A stretch of DNA of 64,000 nucleotides from Emmonsiellopsis sp. PD_33 (GCA_032988165.1 JANTQF010000015.1:180475-244474); one strand, 5' to 3'. Shown: positions 34,498 through 46,284, counted from the stretch's first letter. Translations and numbers: made by a program. The notes: generated by a model from the sequence alone, not told the origin.

Positions 34498-37015
34498 GAC
34501 CCCAGGTATAGAGGGTAGAGGGAGATTTTCAAGCATATTGCAGGCATCTTCCTTAATTAATCTCCCTGTAGATAAGAAAAGATAGGAATAGTGCTATAAA
34601 TAGCCAAAAAACAGGGGAAAATGCATATAGATAATTACATAATATCTAATATTAAGAGGAAACATGAAAAACAATGGAAATCTCTAATTATAGCACTATT
34701 CTATTTAATTCTACACATTTTCCATATTTATATTAAAAATGCCCTGTATGCTCTTAAATTGAACATTCAATTTGTTATTCTTAACTGTAATACCCCCTCT
34801 ACCTCTGCCTCTATCTCTACCCCCTCATCCCCATCCCCACAGGCGCCCACAGGGATGTCCTTTTGTCTGTATAGGAGGAGGTGCTATCTGATCTGCCACC
34901 TGATCTACTGCCCATTAATCTCTCTCCAATATCATATTGACCTGTTTAAATTGTGAGAGTATTTGCCTACTCCCCACCACTGAAGCTATTTAATTATATG
35001 AATGTGAAATGATTTGTTCTGGTTCATCAACTATTAAGTGGTAATTAATTAGCTCTAATAGTAAGACATCTAGATATTAGTGGTGATTAAAGTCTTCTAC
35101 CTGTAAATACATTCTATTAATGAGGCATTATTAGATAACATAGGTGTAAGGGAGTCTCATACTAGTGTGAAGACAGCTTGTACAGGGAGGAAGAGGAGTA
35201 TCTACATTGAGATTAAATTACTTCATTACATTCAGAATTTTATTAAAAGTATAGGGTGATATAACTGCTATATAGTCTTTAAACAGCACTTTTATATGTT
35301 TATGATTCTAAGTGATTTTTTTGGTGGCAATCTCATTGAGAATCTCTAGATTCTGTATATCAAGATAATGATGAAGGTGTAGGATCATATTGCCAATATA
35401 TGAGGTAGTAGTATAAGGTAAATCATTCTTTAATACTTTATGGTAGCCCTCTGCTTGTGATGTAGCTAGATTCCTATAATGAACTATTTAATTAACTCAT
35501 ACTATAATAATCTTTTCCTTGTGAGGAATCCACTGATTTGTCAAATAGTTAATAATAGCAGGATAGATTATCTGATATTTATAGTAAAATGCCTGCCAGG
35601 TGATAGTATATTTCTCCTCAGTGGCTGCATACAAAAATGTTGAGATATCTGCTTTGATAGAGATATAAGTTATGTTGATGTGGTTTGAAATCACTATATC
35701 AAGAAGGCCTTAGCATAGAGATTCATCATAGAGGTGTTTTTTAATGAATGTCTGGATGTTGCACTTGACATGCTATATACAGAGTAGGTGTTTAATATTA
35801 GGCAAGGTATGAGAAGACACTGTAATAAACAATGAATTCATATCACTAAGGATGATAATAAGATAGTAGATTTCACAAGTTATATGGTAGATTCACAGCA
35901 GGTAGTTCAGCAATCAAATATATATTTATATATTCTCCCACATGAATGTGCTGCCTATATAGAACATGCAATTTATAGATGTGCAATCAACAATATTAAT
36001 CATCAGAAGGTTGAAGTGGTTAATCTTATACATAGTATCTATAAGGATGACCTCAGGGAAATTATGTAGGAAGATAAGAAAAGCTTTATAAAAGAAAGTA
36101 ATATATGTAATTTAATCATACTAATCTCTAGCATCAAAAATAATGAAGTTCTCTGTAAAATCTATGAGAGTTACTTATATCTGAAGCTGCCCACCCAGAT
36201 GTTGATGTTATATAACCTGCCACTAATTATAAATATTTTTCATAGTAATTATAAAATTCTCATTAAATTCATTCTATATCAGAGTTATCATTTAACAGGC
36301 TATTAAACTACCAGTTAAATAGTAATTGATTGGTGCAAGTACCTGCTGAGTATCTTAATATCTGTATAGAGGTAATGCAATCTCATTTATAGGGCTATGA
36401 TTATAGTGTGGATCCAGTACTTTTAATATCCAATCCTCATTAATCTTATTAAATTCCTTACTGTGGTAGTTAGTTACCTGTAGGGCAAACAGGCAATCTA
36501 TCTTTTGCATTACCATATGAGATCTCTTAACCTAATGACTGTTAATTACTATATATTTTAGTTGATAACTGCCACCCCTATCACATTGTAGGTAAATAAC
36601 CTCTTCAGTGACCTAAATCCAGTTAAGGAATTATGTATTATGATGCCATTTGATAACAGTGTACTCATAGAGGTGAGCCCAGTTATTAATATGATGTTTG
36701 ATATCCATATAGAAGGGGAATATTCCCTCAGGGGGGAGGGGGAGTGTAGGTGCAGATGCAGGTGCAGAGTGTTCATTCATAAGGGGATTAATTTTAATGA
36801 TTTCCACAATGCATTTCATAATGGTAGGAGTGGTAGTAGGAATTTCATTGTTTTCAGGGTCAGAATCACCTAAATCATTAGGAGTACTGAAGAATTTAAT
36901 ATCACTGCTTCCATCCATGATAAAGATAAGGTGAAATAATGGAAATAATGTGGTGGTGGTTCAATTAATTTAATTCATAGAGGGTAGAGGATAACATTGC
37001 AAGTTAGTACTGCAG

Positions 37016-37055
37016 AGTGATTCCCCTGATGACTAAGTGATTCCCCTGATGACTA
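37016..37055. repeat. 20-bp tandem duplication beside the C right TIR
   Basis: agtgattcccctgatgacta occurs twice in a row just inside the right TIR of element C. Confidence 0.8.
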
Positions 37056-37057
37056 AT

Positions 37058-37210
37058 ACACCTGTGGGTGGAAATAGACTCCCTTTTTCCCTTTTGGGTT
37101 TAGTGTATTATTCCTTGGGTGAAAATAGACTGCTTAATTTTCCTAATCAGGCTTAGCGTGAAAATATGTGGTGAAAATAGTCAAAACGTGTGGTGGATTT
37201 AGCTGGACCC
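37058..37210 (-). repeat. Element C right terminal inverted repeat (153 bp)
   Basis: Inverted partner of 34345-34497, ending GCTGGACCC before ATTTGGTCG (37211-37219). Confidence 0.87.
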
Positions 37211-37219
37211 ATTTGGTCG

Positions 37220-38278
37220 TGCCCTAACCAACCATTTTCCTTATTCGGGCAATGCCAATCCTTTTAGCAACACCACCTGCATCAACACCACAATCCTCGA
37301 TCCTCCAACAACTATCCCCGTTCCACACCCGCCGGTAATGTGATATTTCCTGGTACTGGATGAGAGGCGACTGCTGCGTGGGAAGCAATGGCTTGGCAGA
37401 GAGCTGCTTCCATGCCCAGTGCATTCTACCATCGATTGCTGTGTATTGCGTATGCAGATTTGTTGATGGAAGCCTTCCCGCCAGTGGATGCCATGCGACT
37501 TGCATCCAGCCCATGTGGTGGGCGATTGGTTAAGACCAACTGGCTAACTTTATCGGCTGTCTGGATATTGTGCTCCTCACGAGAGCATCCTCGGCCGATT
37601 ACGGTCAAGAGCTGTGGCATATCATTATCCTCTTGCTGTATCCATTCGCAAACTCAATTCCGTGAATTGGCTGATCGGATCGCGAACTGCTAATCAAAAA
37701 CATAGTACTGGCCACCTATCATGTTCCCCAGGTAGACAGTCTACTTATTGAAGACAGAAAGCTGGCCTCTGCGGGAATGGGGTTATGCTTTCCAAGCCAC
37801 AGTTTCTATCTTCATCGTTCACATTCTCCCTGTCAAGCCTCCTCGGCTTCCCGGTGTCAAATTAATCCTAAGACGAGGATATATACTATCCCCGAAGCTA
37901 CAGTGGAACGCGAGACTGGATTACTTCAACGCGCGTAAGCTAGGGAACTCCGGCATCGGAAATATCGCAGGGACTAAATGATAGGAAAGGAGGTGATTAC
38001 AGCATATTGAGCTGAACTTTCTAGCGCAACGGGGTTATTTCGCTGGTACATTATGGTCGAGATAAATAAGCGCGTTTAGATATGCTACAAATGACCGACT
38101 CTTTGGCCCATATGTCCACAATGCACTGGGTATTGTGCTAGCAGAAACGACCTAATAGCGGAATGCTATTCTGACGCTGACCACTGTACAGAACAAAGAA
38201 TATAGCACACCATTATCCGATTAAATAATACCTACAAAATTCGAATATCTACACCCATTTCAAATAAATAATCCACCT
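37220..38278. other. Host DNA right of the repeat block, no supported gene
   Basis: CpG and normal composition return at once after 37210. ORFs of 60-100 codons on both strands overlap and show no domain. A degraded gene cannot be excluded. Confidence 0.45.
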
Positions 38279-39473
38279 CTACTTCCCACCATTAGGCCCA
38301 TCCACCCAGCTCGGATTCGTCTGCAACAACACCTCCCGATCCTTATTATACCGTCCCGCGACAATATTGTTCAACCAGGTCCCCAATCTCAATGCGCTCT
38401 TGCTAATCTGCAGCTTAACGATCGGATACGCACCAGTCGCGTACCCGCTCTCTAACAAATCCGTCCCATTGAGGATCTGGCTGAACACATAGTCGCAGTT
38501 CCACTCGTTGGAGTCACGGGCCCAGGCCATAGCGCAGGCAATGGGCGTCGATGGGTCTGTGCATGCGACCCAGTCCTTGGTTGGGATGAAGAAGTTGTCC
38601 TTTTTGGACTTGTGGAGGAGCTCGGAGAAGTAGGGGTCTATGGTTTTGTTGGAGAAGTCTTCGACTTTGGCGTCGCTAAGGACGATTAAGTCATCCCAGA
38701 CCTTGATGGGAGGGTTAGCTTGGAGGAACTAGGGACAATAGGATACGGGGATAGCCTTACGGAATGTAGATTCGTCTCTTCTCCGCCGAAGACGACATCG
38801 ATCCCATTCCCACCGGCAGCTACGCCGCTGGTATGCAAGGGCTGCGAAATGTCGCCGAGGAAATCTTGTCGCTTGTTAGTGAAATATGCTCCGTAGTAGA
38901 AAACATCAATCTCTAGGTGTGGACATACGCGCGACGAATTTCAGAGCCATTGAGCAAGCAACATCGCTTCCATCCCTCAGTTTGCCAGTTTTAACGTCAT
39001 CGACGCAGTCGCCTAGCTTGGCAGTTGCATTTGCAATGGCTTGGACGATACAACCGCCCTTTGAACAGTCGCGGTTGTAATGGATGTTACAGTAGGCTGG
39101 TGGCTAAGTGTGAAATTGTATGAATCAGTACCTCTGTCAATCCTATGATGGTATATCTATTCTCGACAACCACTGCAACAAGAGGAAAGAGAGAGAGAGA
39201 AGAGTGAAAACCAACCTCATCCGCAGGGTCGATATAATGCCATGTAGCCGAATACTCCCCCTCGGGCGTATGTGCGTAGGAATCAGCCCACGCGCCCGCA
39301 CGTCCAATCGAGCCTTCATACTCCGGTTCCAGGATATGCTGCAGGATTTCCGTGGTGCGATGGGTCAGGTAGCGCTCAGCCATAAAGGCGATCTGGTTAT
39401 GGACGGTGGTTCCCCATGCCTCAGTGTTGGCGGCGAGGAGGGCAAGGAGGGGAAGCGACTTGAACGAACGCAT
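38279..39473 (-). CDS. S1/P1-type zinc-dependent nuclease (possibly defective)
   Basis: Model: complement(join(38279..38728, 38761..38864, 38929..39103, 39216..39473)), 328 aa. An N-terminal signal peptide (about residues 1-19) would expose Trp20, which in S1/P1 nucleases binds zinc through its amino end (WGTTVHNQIAFMAERYL). Also seen are GAWADSY, TWHYIDPAD, the cysteine-containing NIHYNRDCSKGGC segment, and the zinc motif HFLGDISQPLH (His, Asp, His kept). C-terminal motifs AMAWARDSNEWNCDY and LRLGTWLNNIV fit the family. Odd: between exons 3 and 4 the sequence jumps from ETNLHS to FLQANPP over an intron of only 32 nt, losing the HxxxD zinc Asp expected just after NLHS. Either the junction is mis-modelled or the gene is damaged. 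Confidence 0.72.
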
Positions 39474-39950
39474 CGTTAACGATTGATTAGCCCTTTGTCA
39501 AGGGTGCGTACGGGATGAGAGGACGTGAGGAGGGGTTCAACGATGAGGTAAATAGGTTCGTTCATTGCTTCCGGTCGGTCGGCGATGGGCTCGACTATAT
39601 GTAGGTTACATTCGACCCCGATCCCGAGATTGTTTGTTTGACAGCATGGATTAATTCGTTGATCGATTAGCCAAGAACATGCTTAGAACAAGCTTGGGGT
39701 GTTGGCGTGTGGAGTCTGGGCCGTCTTGAGGCTTCTTAATGGCTGGTGCCCCTGTTGATGGCGGGGAGCTTGACTGTTGATGCGAATTAGGGCTGGGAAT
39801 CCAAGATACAGGGTTGGGACGGGATGCTACCATAACTAACCAGCGTCCACTGTCGCGCCCACACGGTTTTGCGATTTGCAGTGTGGTCGGTTTGTTCTTC
39901 ATGCTTTTGTGGGGGGGGTGGAATGTCAATGACAGGCCAGAGGTACAGCT

Positions 39951-40670
39951 GTGGTTCTCTTCTCAATATATTTGTCTCTTGTAACTTTGGATAGTGAGTT
40001 AATGAGGCTACGAAAACCACATCCAGTTCACCAACTATCGCCGCCGGAGAACGGAGAGCACCGAACACGCGACACCAGCTTAGCGGCTGCAACATGCCTG
40101 TTATCGGAGCTTTTTTTCGGGCCAAGCGAATGCAACTTCGTCATTTCCGTTATCTTGTCTCTGGTTGCGGATCGAGAGATCAAAAATCATCTCATTCCTC
40201 ACCATAGGAGGCTGCGCAGGAGACATATATCAATTTTTCAACTGTTTCGACAGCCATGGCCCGGCTTTACAAAATATCCGGATTTATTACCAGCTTGGTC
40301 TATCGAAGTTTGGCTCAACTTCATCTCGCTCTCGGTTCTCCCTATATCGCTGCTTCTTGACGAAAACGCATCCTCGGACAAGTTGCTGCGTTGTCTGGCT
40401 CATTTGAAACTCCCCCAAAGGGGTCAATTTTTTAGTTTGAGAAGAATGTGGTTTTTGACACTTCTCCTTTATTTCTGGTCGACCTCCAGGAATAAAGACA
40501 CATGGAGAGAGAACGGCACCCGAATTCCTATGCAATTCTCGACACTGGATGGAATATTGGAAATACATACAGCATTACAACTTCTTCCCTTCCAGTTCTG
40601 TCCGTGTTTGGCCCGCACTTTTCGACTTTACGGCCATGAGAAAAGCCACCATATCCATATATCCTTCTAG
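39951..40670 (+). CDS. Doubtful hypothetical ORF (239 codons)
   Basis: Open without stops for 239 codons from a GTG; the first in-frame ATG is at 40002. It is longer than expected by chance at this composition, but there is no recognisable domain and no clear splice continuation. The translation is rich in Leu, Ser, Phe and Arg. It may be a relic, an exon of an unrecognised gene, or noise. Confidence 0.2.
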   Translation: MVLFSIYLSLVTLDSELMRLRKPHPVHQLSPPENGEHRTRDTSLAAATCLLSELFFGPSECNFVISVILSLVADREIKNHLIPHHRRLRRRHISIFQLFRQPWPGFTKYPDLLPAWSIEVWLNFISLSVLPISLLLDENASSDKLLRCLAHLKLPQRGQFFSLRRMWFLTLLLYFWSTSRNKDTWRENGTRIPMQFSTLDGILEIHTALQLLPFQFCPCLARTFRLYGHEKSHHIHISF

Positions 40671-41401
40671 AGGATTGGTTGAAGGAGACGCTAGAGCGAC
40701 TGCAGCCGAATTATGACATCAAAATATGGACGTGATGGGAATACGTCCAGCAGTTGTGCTAAGGATGATAGCGACGGATATCATCTTTGACGCCATGGCT
40801 TGCGATGTTCATGAGTCTGATAGCTACGGAAAAATAGCCTTGCATCATGTACGGAGAACGAATTACACGAATTCGCACCCTTTCTGGTTGGGCCTCTGAT
40901 CTCCGGCTGGTCATATTGTATCGGGAATGAATAACTCAACGCCAGAATTTCACCATTGAACAACCTAATGGCCAACTAAGGACAATTTGCTTGTGGAACT
41001 TCCATGCAATGGTCTTCTATCCGTGCGTGTGCATGATGAGCTGGAGAGGACAACCGTGTTCTTGAACCAGACTGGTTTGAAACTAACGCCGTATCCAACT
41101 GCCAGGCGCGGTTAGTGATGATAAAGTATGGGCCATGGCGTCAGTCGTGGAATCTTCACTGGTGATTCTGAGGATCCCGCACGGATGGCCCCGGCTGTCC
41201 ATGGGAGAATTCGATTGTTCGCTCCACCAGACAAAAGCAAAACGAATATGCACATTGTTTTATTGGCTCACTGCACTCGGCATCTCTTGAAAATTGCAGC
41301 TTGCTGAAGTTGCCGCCACCATGTGGAGCTGTACTTCGGCGGAGAGCTGGAGATGAGAGAGTATGATTCGCCACCACATTCTACAAGCGTGCTGGGCCTT
41401 C

Positions 41402-41433
41402 GTTGATATTGTGTTGATATTGCGTTGATATTG
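41402..41433. repeat. Short tandem repeat, gttgatattg units
   Basis: Three copies of a 10-11 bp unit (gttgatattgt / gttgatattgc / gttgatattgt) in non-coding sequence. Confidence 0.75.
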
Positions 41434-42564
41434 TTGTTTCTCAATGTCTCTTTCGGCCGCTGGGTGGCTGTCAGTCTATCAATGCAGGGAGCGGGACGTT
41501 GAACCAGCAAAGGAAAACAAACGTGTCCCTGCCTCCTCTCATTTGCATCGCTCTAGGAAAAGAACAATCATGAACAAATGCCGCATCGCACATATATGAG
41601 AAAGCGGATGGATGATGCCTCTATGGTAATGATGGTATCAGACCTGGCTGCCTCTGTGCCGCCCCCCCATGCGAATCTCGAGGTTTCCCAGAAGTGTCAG
41701 AAACTATTACTGGCGGTTCCAGAACCCCAACCCCGCTGCTAACAGTGCAGAGTCGCCATGGACTCCCCCCCACAAATGTGACATATCACTTCAATGTCTG
41801 CGGCGCCACGTCTTCAAGGCGATGGAAGAGTGCATGGTCACACAGCAAGGGCAACATTGGAGAGATCAAACCGTGTCTATGAAAAGCAACAACTTTGGCC
41901 TTGAATCATTACGAAGTTAACTTGTAGCTTCAAGACAACTCTATGACTTGAGAGTAAACTCAAGGCGGGGAAAGCGGATGTTCATGCACCAAATAGACGG
42001 TATTACCAGAGGAGGCCCCGCAGCGTGCTAATGGGCAGTTTTTGTCTCGCCATCCCACTGATAACCTGCAGAATCACAATGACCTTGCGAGAGTGCCGAT
42101 ACGCTGTACACTCCGTCGTGGTGGGAGACAGCACCAACCGTCCAACACACATGCAACAAACTGTTTAGGGCACAGGGAAACCTGTTAGTCTGCCGCAGAT
42201 AGCGTCCGAGTGCTCTGCAGTAGAACATGGAGCAGCGTTGTTTGGAAGATCAACTTTCGCCCCCATTCGTCGGCGGTTACATGGATTATCGATGGACAAC
42301 GCCTTAGACCAATAAAAAGCAAATAAAAACGCCAAAGGTCTTTTAAGTGCCTTCTCCTCTCTTGACACAGAGATCCGAGGGGGGATCTCTCATACTCGCA
42401 GCCTTGCGCTCCGAGCGGGAAGTATAAATGTCTAGGCGGATGTCCTGAGCAGGGGTGTTCACTGTGATTGATTTCTCCTTTGTGATTTTAATTCATATTG
42501 TACCACTTACCCGCAAAAGTTGCTTTAACCCTGAGAGTTGAGAGAATACGGCCACCCTTTTAAC

Positions 42565-44328
42565 ATGACGCCCACTCGTCCAGTCGCCGACGAGCATATC
42601 GAGGCTGATGTAAGTTGGAATCTGCCTGACAACACTCCTCTATACTTCCCCCAGGAGTTGACCAAGGAGAACGAAAGCTAATCCCTTACGGTTCAGTCCG
42701 ACCTTGCCGATGGTGATTCAACTTATGAAGGCTCGTAAGTATCACAGGAACAAGAAGCTGGGTCTTGTATATTTTTGCTAACCAGCAACTATGAAGGCTT
42801 GGTGACGCTAGTTATACTACTTCGATAACTTCGAGTATCAAACACTACAAGTAGGTGTAGGACCCACGTTTTATCTTCATATTTTTATAACCATTCTTGT
42901 TTATAGACTGACCTATGTGTGATGAAGATATGAGGTTCGACTCCCATTGGAACATGCGGAAACTTATTTTTCTATCCCAAAGTGCTATAACCTGACATGC
43001 AATAGAATGGACGACGATACCACGCGTTCAAGGAAGGCGAATACCTCCTGGTAAGACGTTTGCCCGAACCGCCTAGTCACCTAGTTAACCTCGAAATATT
43101 CCCCAATAGCCCAACGATGAAGAGGAACAAGACCGTATGGACCTGAGTCATCATATCTATCGAACTCTCCTAGGCGGCAAGATCTATACGGCCCCAGTTC
43201 CGGAAGATGTACAGCGGGTGCTTGATCTTGGAACCGGGACAGGTATGATTCTGCCCTTGCCACAATAGAAATAGGTTCCATTAACATGATTGCTAACATT
43301 TTTGGGGGTGGGTACAGGTATATGGGCAATTGACTTCGCGGAGTATGTTCGACTATTCTTTTTACCTCGTCCTCCTCGCCTTGCTTCCCTCGAGTCGGAT
43401 TATATTGCAAGTGTAATGAAACTTGACTGATTGATAATTAATGACAGCGAGCACCCGAGTGCAGAAGTGATCGGTACGTAGGAGATACAGTTTATATTGA
43501 AATCGCTTGATGGCTTAATCTGACCGTCGTATCATATTCTAGGGAACGATTTGAGCCCTATCCAGCCATCTTGGTAAATACGCAACCATCCCCTTCCCCC
43601 CCATTACCATACTCTATACTAACATCTGTAAAAACGTAGGACTCCGCCGAATTGCAAATTTGAAGTAGACGACTTCGAAGCCCCCTGGTCATATTCGAAA
43701 CCTTTTGACTATATCCACGGCCGTGAGATGGAAGGGATGGTCAGGGACCTTGACAAGCTCTTTAAGCAGGCGTACGACAATTTGGCGCCAGGTGGGTTTT
43801 TCGAGATGCAGAGCATTGTCGGTGAATTTTATGGCGACGAAGGCACTGGCAAGGGGCAATCTCTACGCAAATGGGTCGATCTGATCGTCGAGGCTACGGG
43901 AAAATTTGGCAAGCCCATGAGGCAAGTCCACACATGGGCGGAGAGGATGGAGAAAGCAGGGTTTACAAACATCACGTCGCAGCAGCTAATTGTTCGTTCA
44001 CTTGTCTCCTTAACCCCCAAATCTGTCAAGCAATGTTGCCGGTCGGCCTCAATAATACACGTCTAACATGGAGATCGTCAAATATCAGCTTCCTTTTAGC
44101 GCCTGGCCCAAGGACAAAAAACTCAAGGAGCTCGGCCGTTACCATCAACTCCAACTATTCCAGGCCCTCGGCGCATATTCGCTTGGACCACTTACGCGCG
44201 CCATGGGCTGGTCGCCCTCGGAAATTGAGGTTCTTCTTAGTGGGGTTCGAAAAGATCTGAAAGATACATCCCTTCACTGTTACACGAAAGTTCATTTTGT
44301 GTATGGACAGAAGGTGGTGATGGATTAG
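42565..44328 (+). CDS. LaeA/UMTA-like SAM-dependent methyltransferase
   Basis: Model: join(42565..42609, 42697..42734, 42812..42850, 42907..42916, 43006..43050, 43110..43242, 43318..43342, 43448..43473, 43543..43573, 43640..43991, 44074..44328), 332 aa, ten introns. The N-terminal SYTTSITSSI and NGRRYHAFKEGEYLLPNDEEEQ are family hallmarks. The SAM-binding motif I is VLDLGTGTGIWAIDFA, motif II EVIGNDLSP, and later DYIHGREM and APGGFFEMQS. Such proteins are LaeA-like regulators of secondary metabolism or small-molecule methyltransferases. The 10-nt exon 4 is the weakest part: it is needed to keep the frame between HYK and NGRRYH. No TATA box is obvious. Confidence 0.83.
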
Positions 44329-45031
44329 GTTTATCCAGGGGACACCTGTGTGAGAGCACGGTTATCTCAGTTACCTTTCGATATTTTCTCTCGGCTTCGA
44401 TCTCGCGCCATATGGGTGTCAGCGACGACTTTTCCTGCTATTCATGATACTCCTCCTTTTCCTCCTCCTCTTCTTTTTTTTTTAATCTGATTTATTCTGC
44501 ATCGCTGGAACTGGATAATGATGGGGACGCGTCTTTCTCTTTTTATCAAGCATTGCTGTTATTCTTTTCTATCATTTTATGCATTTATTTCTCTCTACCC
44601 CCCCCTATTTTTCAATAAATAGAGCCGCTTTAATGCAGATCAGGATCGCTGGCTTCAAATACCTCTATTCACCACAGGGGGACAAGCTCTGTAAACTCCA
44701 TGGAGTTAAGCGGCTACACCACACATAGACCCCCATTCTCAGGGCGTTCAGCAAGGGCTTTTCAGTCCGATGTATTAGACTGGATACGAGCCGCTGTGAG
44801 TGGGCAGTCTTATCCCCGCGGATTTAAGGGGTGAGGAGGCGCGATCTATAAAAAGGGGTTTCACCCCCTTTCATAGATTGAGGAGTGATCGAAAAGAAAC
44901 CTATATTGTTTCTTTCTATTTCGCACACTAAGTTATTGTTGTTGAATTTGTTTGTTTAGGAAGAATAGGGTCTAAGTCTCCGTCAATATCTTTCAATTCC
45001 ATCGCTACATCTAACACGAGGTAACATCAAC
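44329..45031. other. Intergenic, promoter of the SDR gene
   Basis: T-rich 3' region of the methyltransferase gene (44440-44640), then about 390 bp of promoter with a strong TATA box inside an inverted repeat (44844-44878). Confidence 0.6.
44844..44878 (+). promoter_or_regulatory. TATA box embedded in an inverted repeat upstream of the SDR gene
   Basis: CTATAAAAAGG (from 44846) lies in a near-perfect palindrome: ATCTAT pairs with ATAGAT, and AAAGGGGT with ACCCCCTTT (one bulged C), around a 3-nt loop. The start codon is about 155 bp downstream, which fits a real core promoter. Confidence 0.55.
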
Positions 45032-45979
45032 ATGTCTGACGCTTTCACCACCATTCTCATCGTCGGAGGCACATCTGGGATTGGCGAGGGGCTTGCCCGC
45101 AAATACCACACCATGGGCAAGCAGGTTATTGTCACCGGCCGATGCCTCGAACGGTTACAGGTCCTGGAACAAGAACTACCAGGGCTGGGTACCATGCAGG
45201 TAGATTCGATCACCCACCATCCATCTCACCAGTATACACGTAAAAGAAGCCCCTATTAACAAAGCAGCCAGCTCGACCTCCTCGACCTCCCCAACCTCCC
45301 TAACCAGGTCAACACCCTGTTCACCACCTACCCAACCATAAACACCATTTTCCTCTCCGCAGGCATCCAACAACACCTCACATTCACCGAACCTGACACC
45401 ACAAACTCAACCGCCCTGGACGGCCGCGTCATGACCGAAATCAACACAAATCTCACGGGCCCAATCCTCTTCGCTCGTGCTTTAATGCCGCACTTGCTCA
45501 CCATCGGACAGGGACAGGGACAGGGAGAGAGCAGCAGCAGACCCCGCGCATCTATCTTCTTCATCACATCCGGCCTGGCCTTTGTGCCCGTGCACATCTT
45601 CCCTCTCTACTCAGCCACGAAAGCGGGCATGCATGCCTTTGCGCTGGCGCTGAGGGCGCAGATGCGTGAGGCTGGCGCAGCGGTGGATGTGGTGGAGATT
45701 GTGCCGCCATATGTGGATACGGGGCTTAATAGGGCGCATAGGGAGGTTAGTGAGAAGTTTGTTGGGAAGGGGGTTCAGGGGATGGCGGTGGAGGAGTTTG
45801 TGGATGGGGTGGTGGAGGGGTTGGAGAGGAGGGAGAGGGAGAGGGAGGGGATTGAGCTTGGGGATAGCTGTAAACGTGAGGGGAGGGCGGTGGTGGCGGT
45901 TGGCGGAGCGAAGATTGCTGCTGATAAGTGGGTTGAGGCGTTTGGGCCTGTGGTGAGGATGTTTGGGGGGGATGTGTGA
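45032..45979 (+). CDS. Short-chain dehydrogenase/reductase (SDR)
   Basis: Model: join(45032..45199, 45272..45979), 291 aa. It has the Rossmann dinucleotide motif GGTSGIGEG (residues 12-20), the NAG-like position as LSAGIQ, a catalytic Ser in FFITSGLAF and the catalytic YSATK, followed by VVEIVPPYVDTGL. The layout matches DltE-like classical SDRs using NAD(P)H; substrate unknown. The single 72-nt intron ends in CAG. An alternative CAG 4 nt earlier would break the frame. The C-terminal part has a Glu/Arg-rich insert (LERREREREGIE) from G/A-rich DNA. Confidence 0.85.
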
Positions 45980-46284
45980 ACTGGATGGTGTTGGGCGGAT
46001 GGGGGATTGGAGAGGCGGGTTTCTTAGGCTAATATCAGGTTTTTGGAGAGAATGGAATGCCGTTGATTAACTACGGTAGAATTAGGCTTGTATAGTGTGA
46101 CATTAGAGCCATATCCCTCGCCCATCAGTCGATTATTAGTAGCAGGAAAAAACGAATCTTGTAAATCTGGGGTTCAGGGGAGAGAGTTTATTAGCCGCGA
46201 TATGCGACGTCTATTTTTAGCGCCGGCTAGTTACTCGTATCAACCTCTGGCCATAACATCAAACCCTTATTCACACCCTCAACC

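Larger units (their letters stand above)
34345..37210 (-). mobile_element. MULE transposon C, RIP-degraded
   Basis: 2,866 bp with 153-bp TIRs (34345-34497 and 37058-37210; GRGTCCAGCTAAATCCACC). Target duplication: ATTTGATCA on the left and ATTTGGTCG on the right, two G-to-A changes apart. Transposase remnants on the minus strand match A: an acidic/Pro-rich leader read from 36918 (DDSD/DSDPENNEIPTTT) and core sequence near 35990-36060. Fully interrupted by stops. No nested insertion. Confidence 0.85.
39474..42564. other. 3.1 kb gene-poor region, one doubtful ORF
   Basis: Promoter side of the nuclease gene and upstream region of the methyltransferase. Except for the open stretch at about 39951-40670 no ORF is notable. 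A short tandem repeat (gttgatattg, three units, about 41402-41433) is present. Nothing else is identified. Confidence 0.45.

Noticed and set aside
37224..37693. Opposing ORFs of about 100 codons right of the repeat block
   Set aside because: They overlap on both strands, have no domain, and no splice continuity was found.
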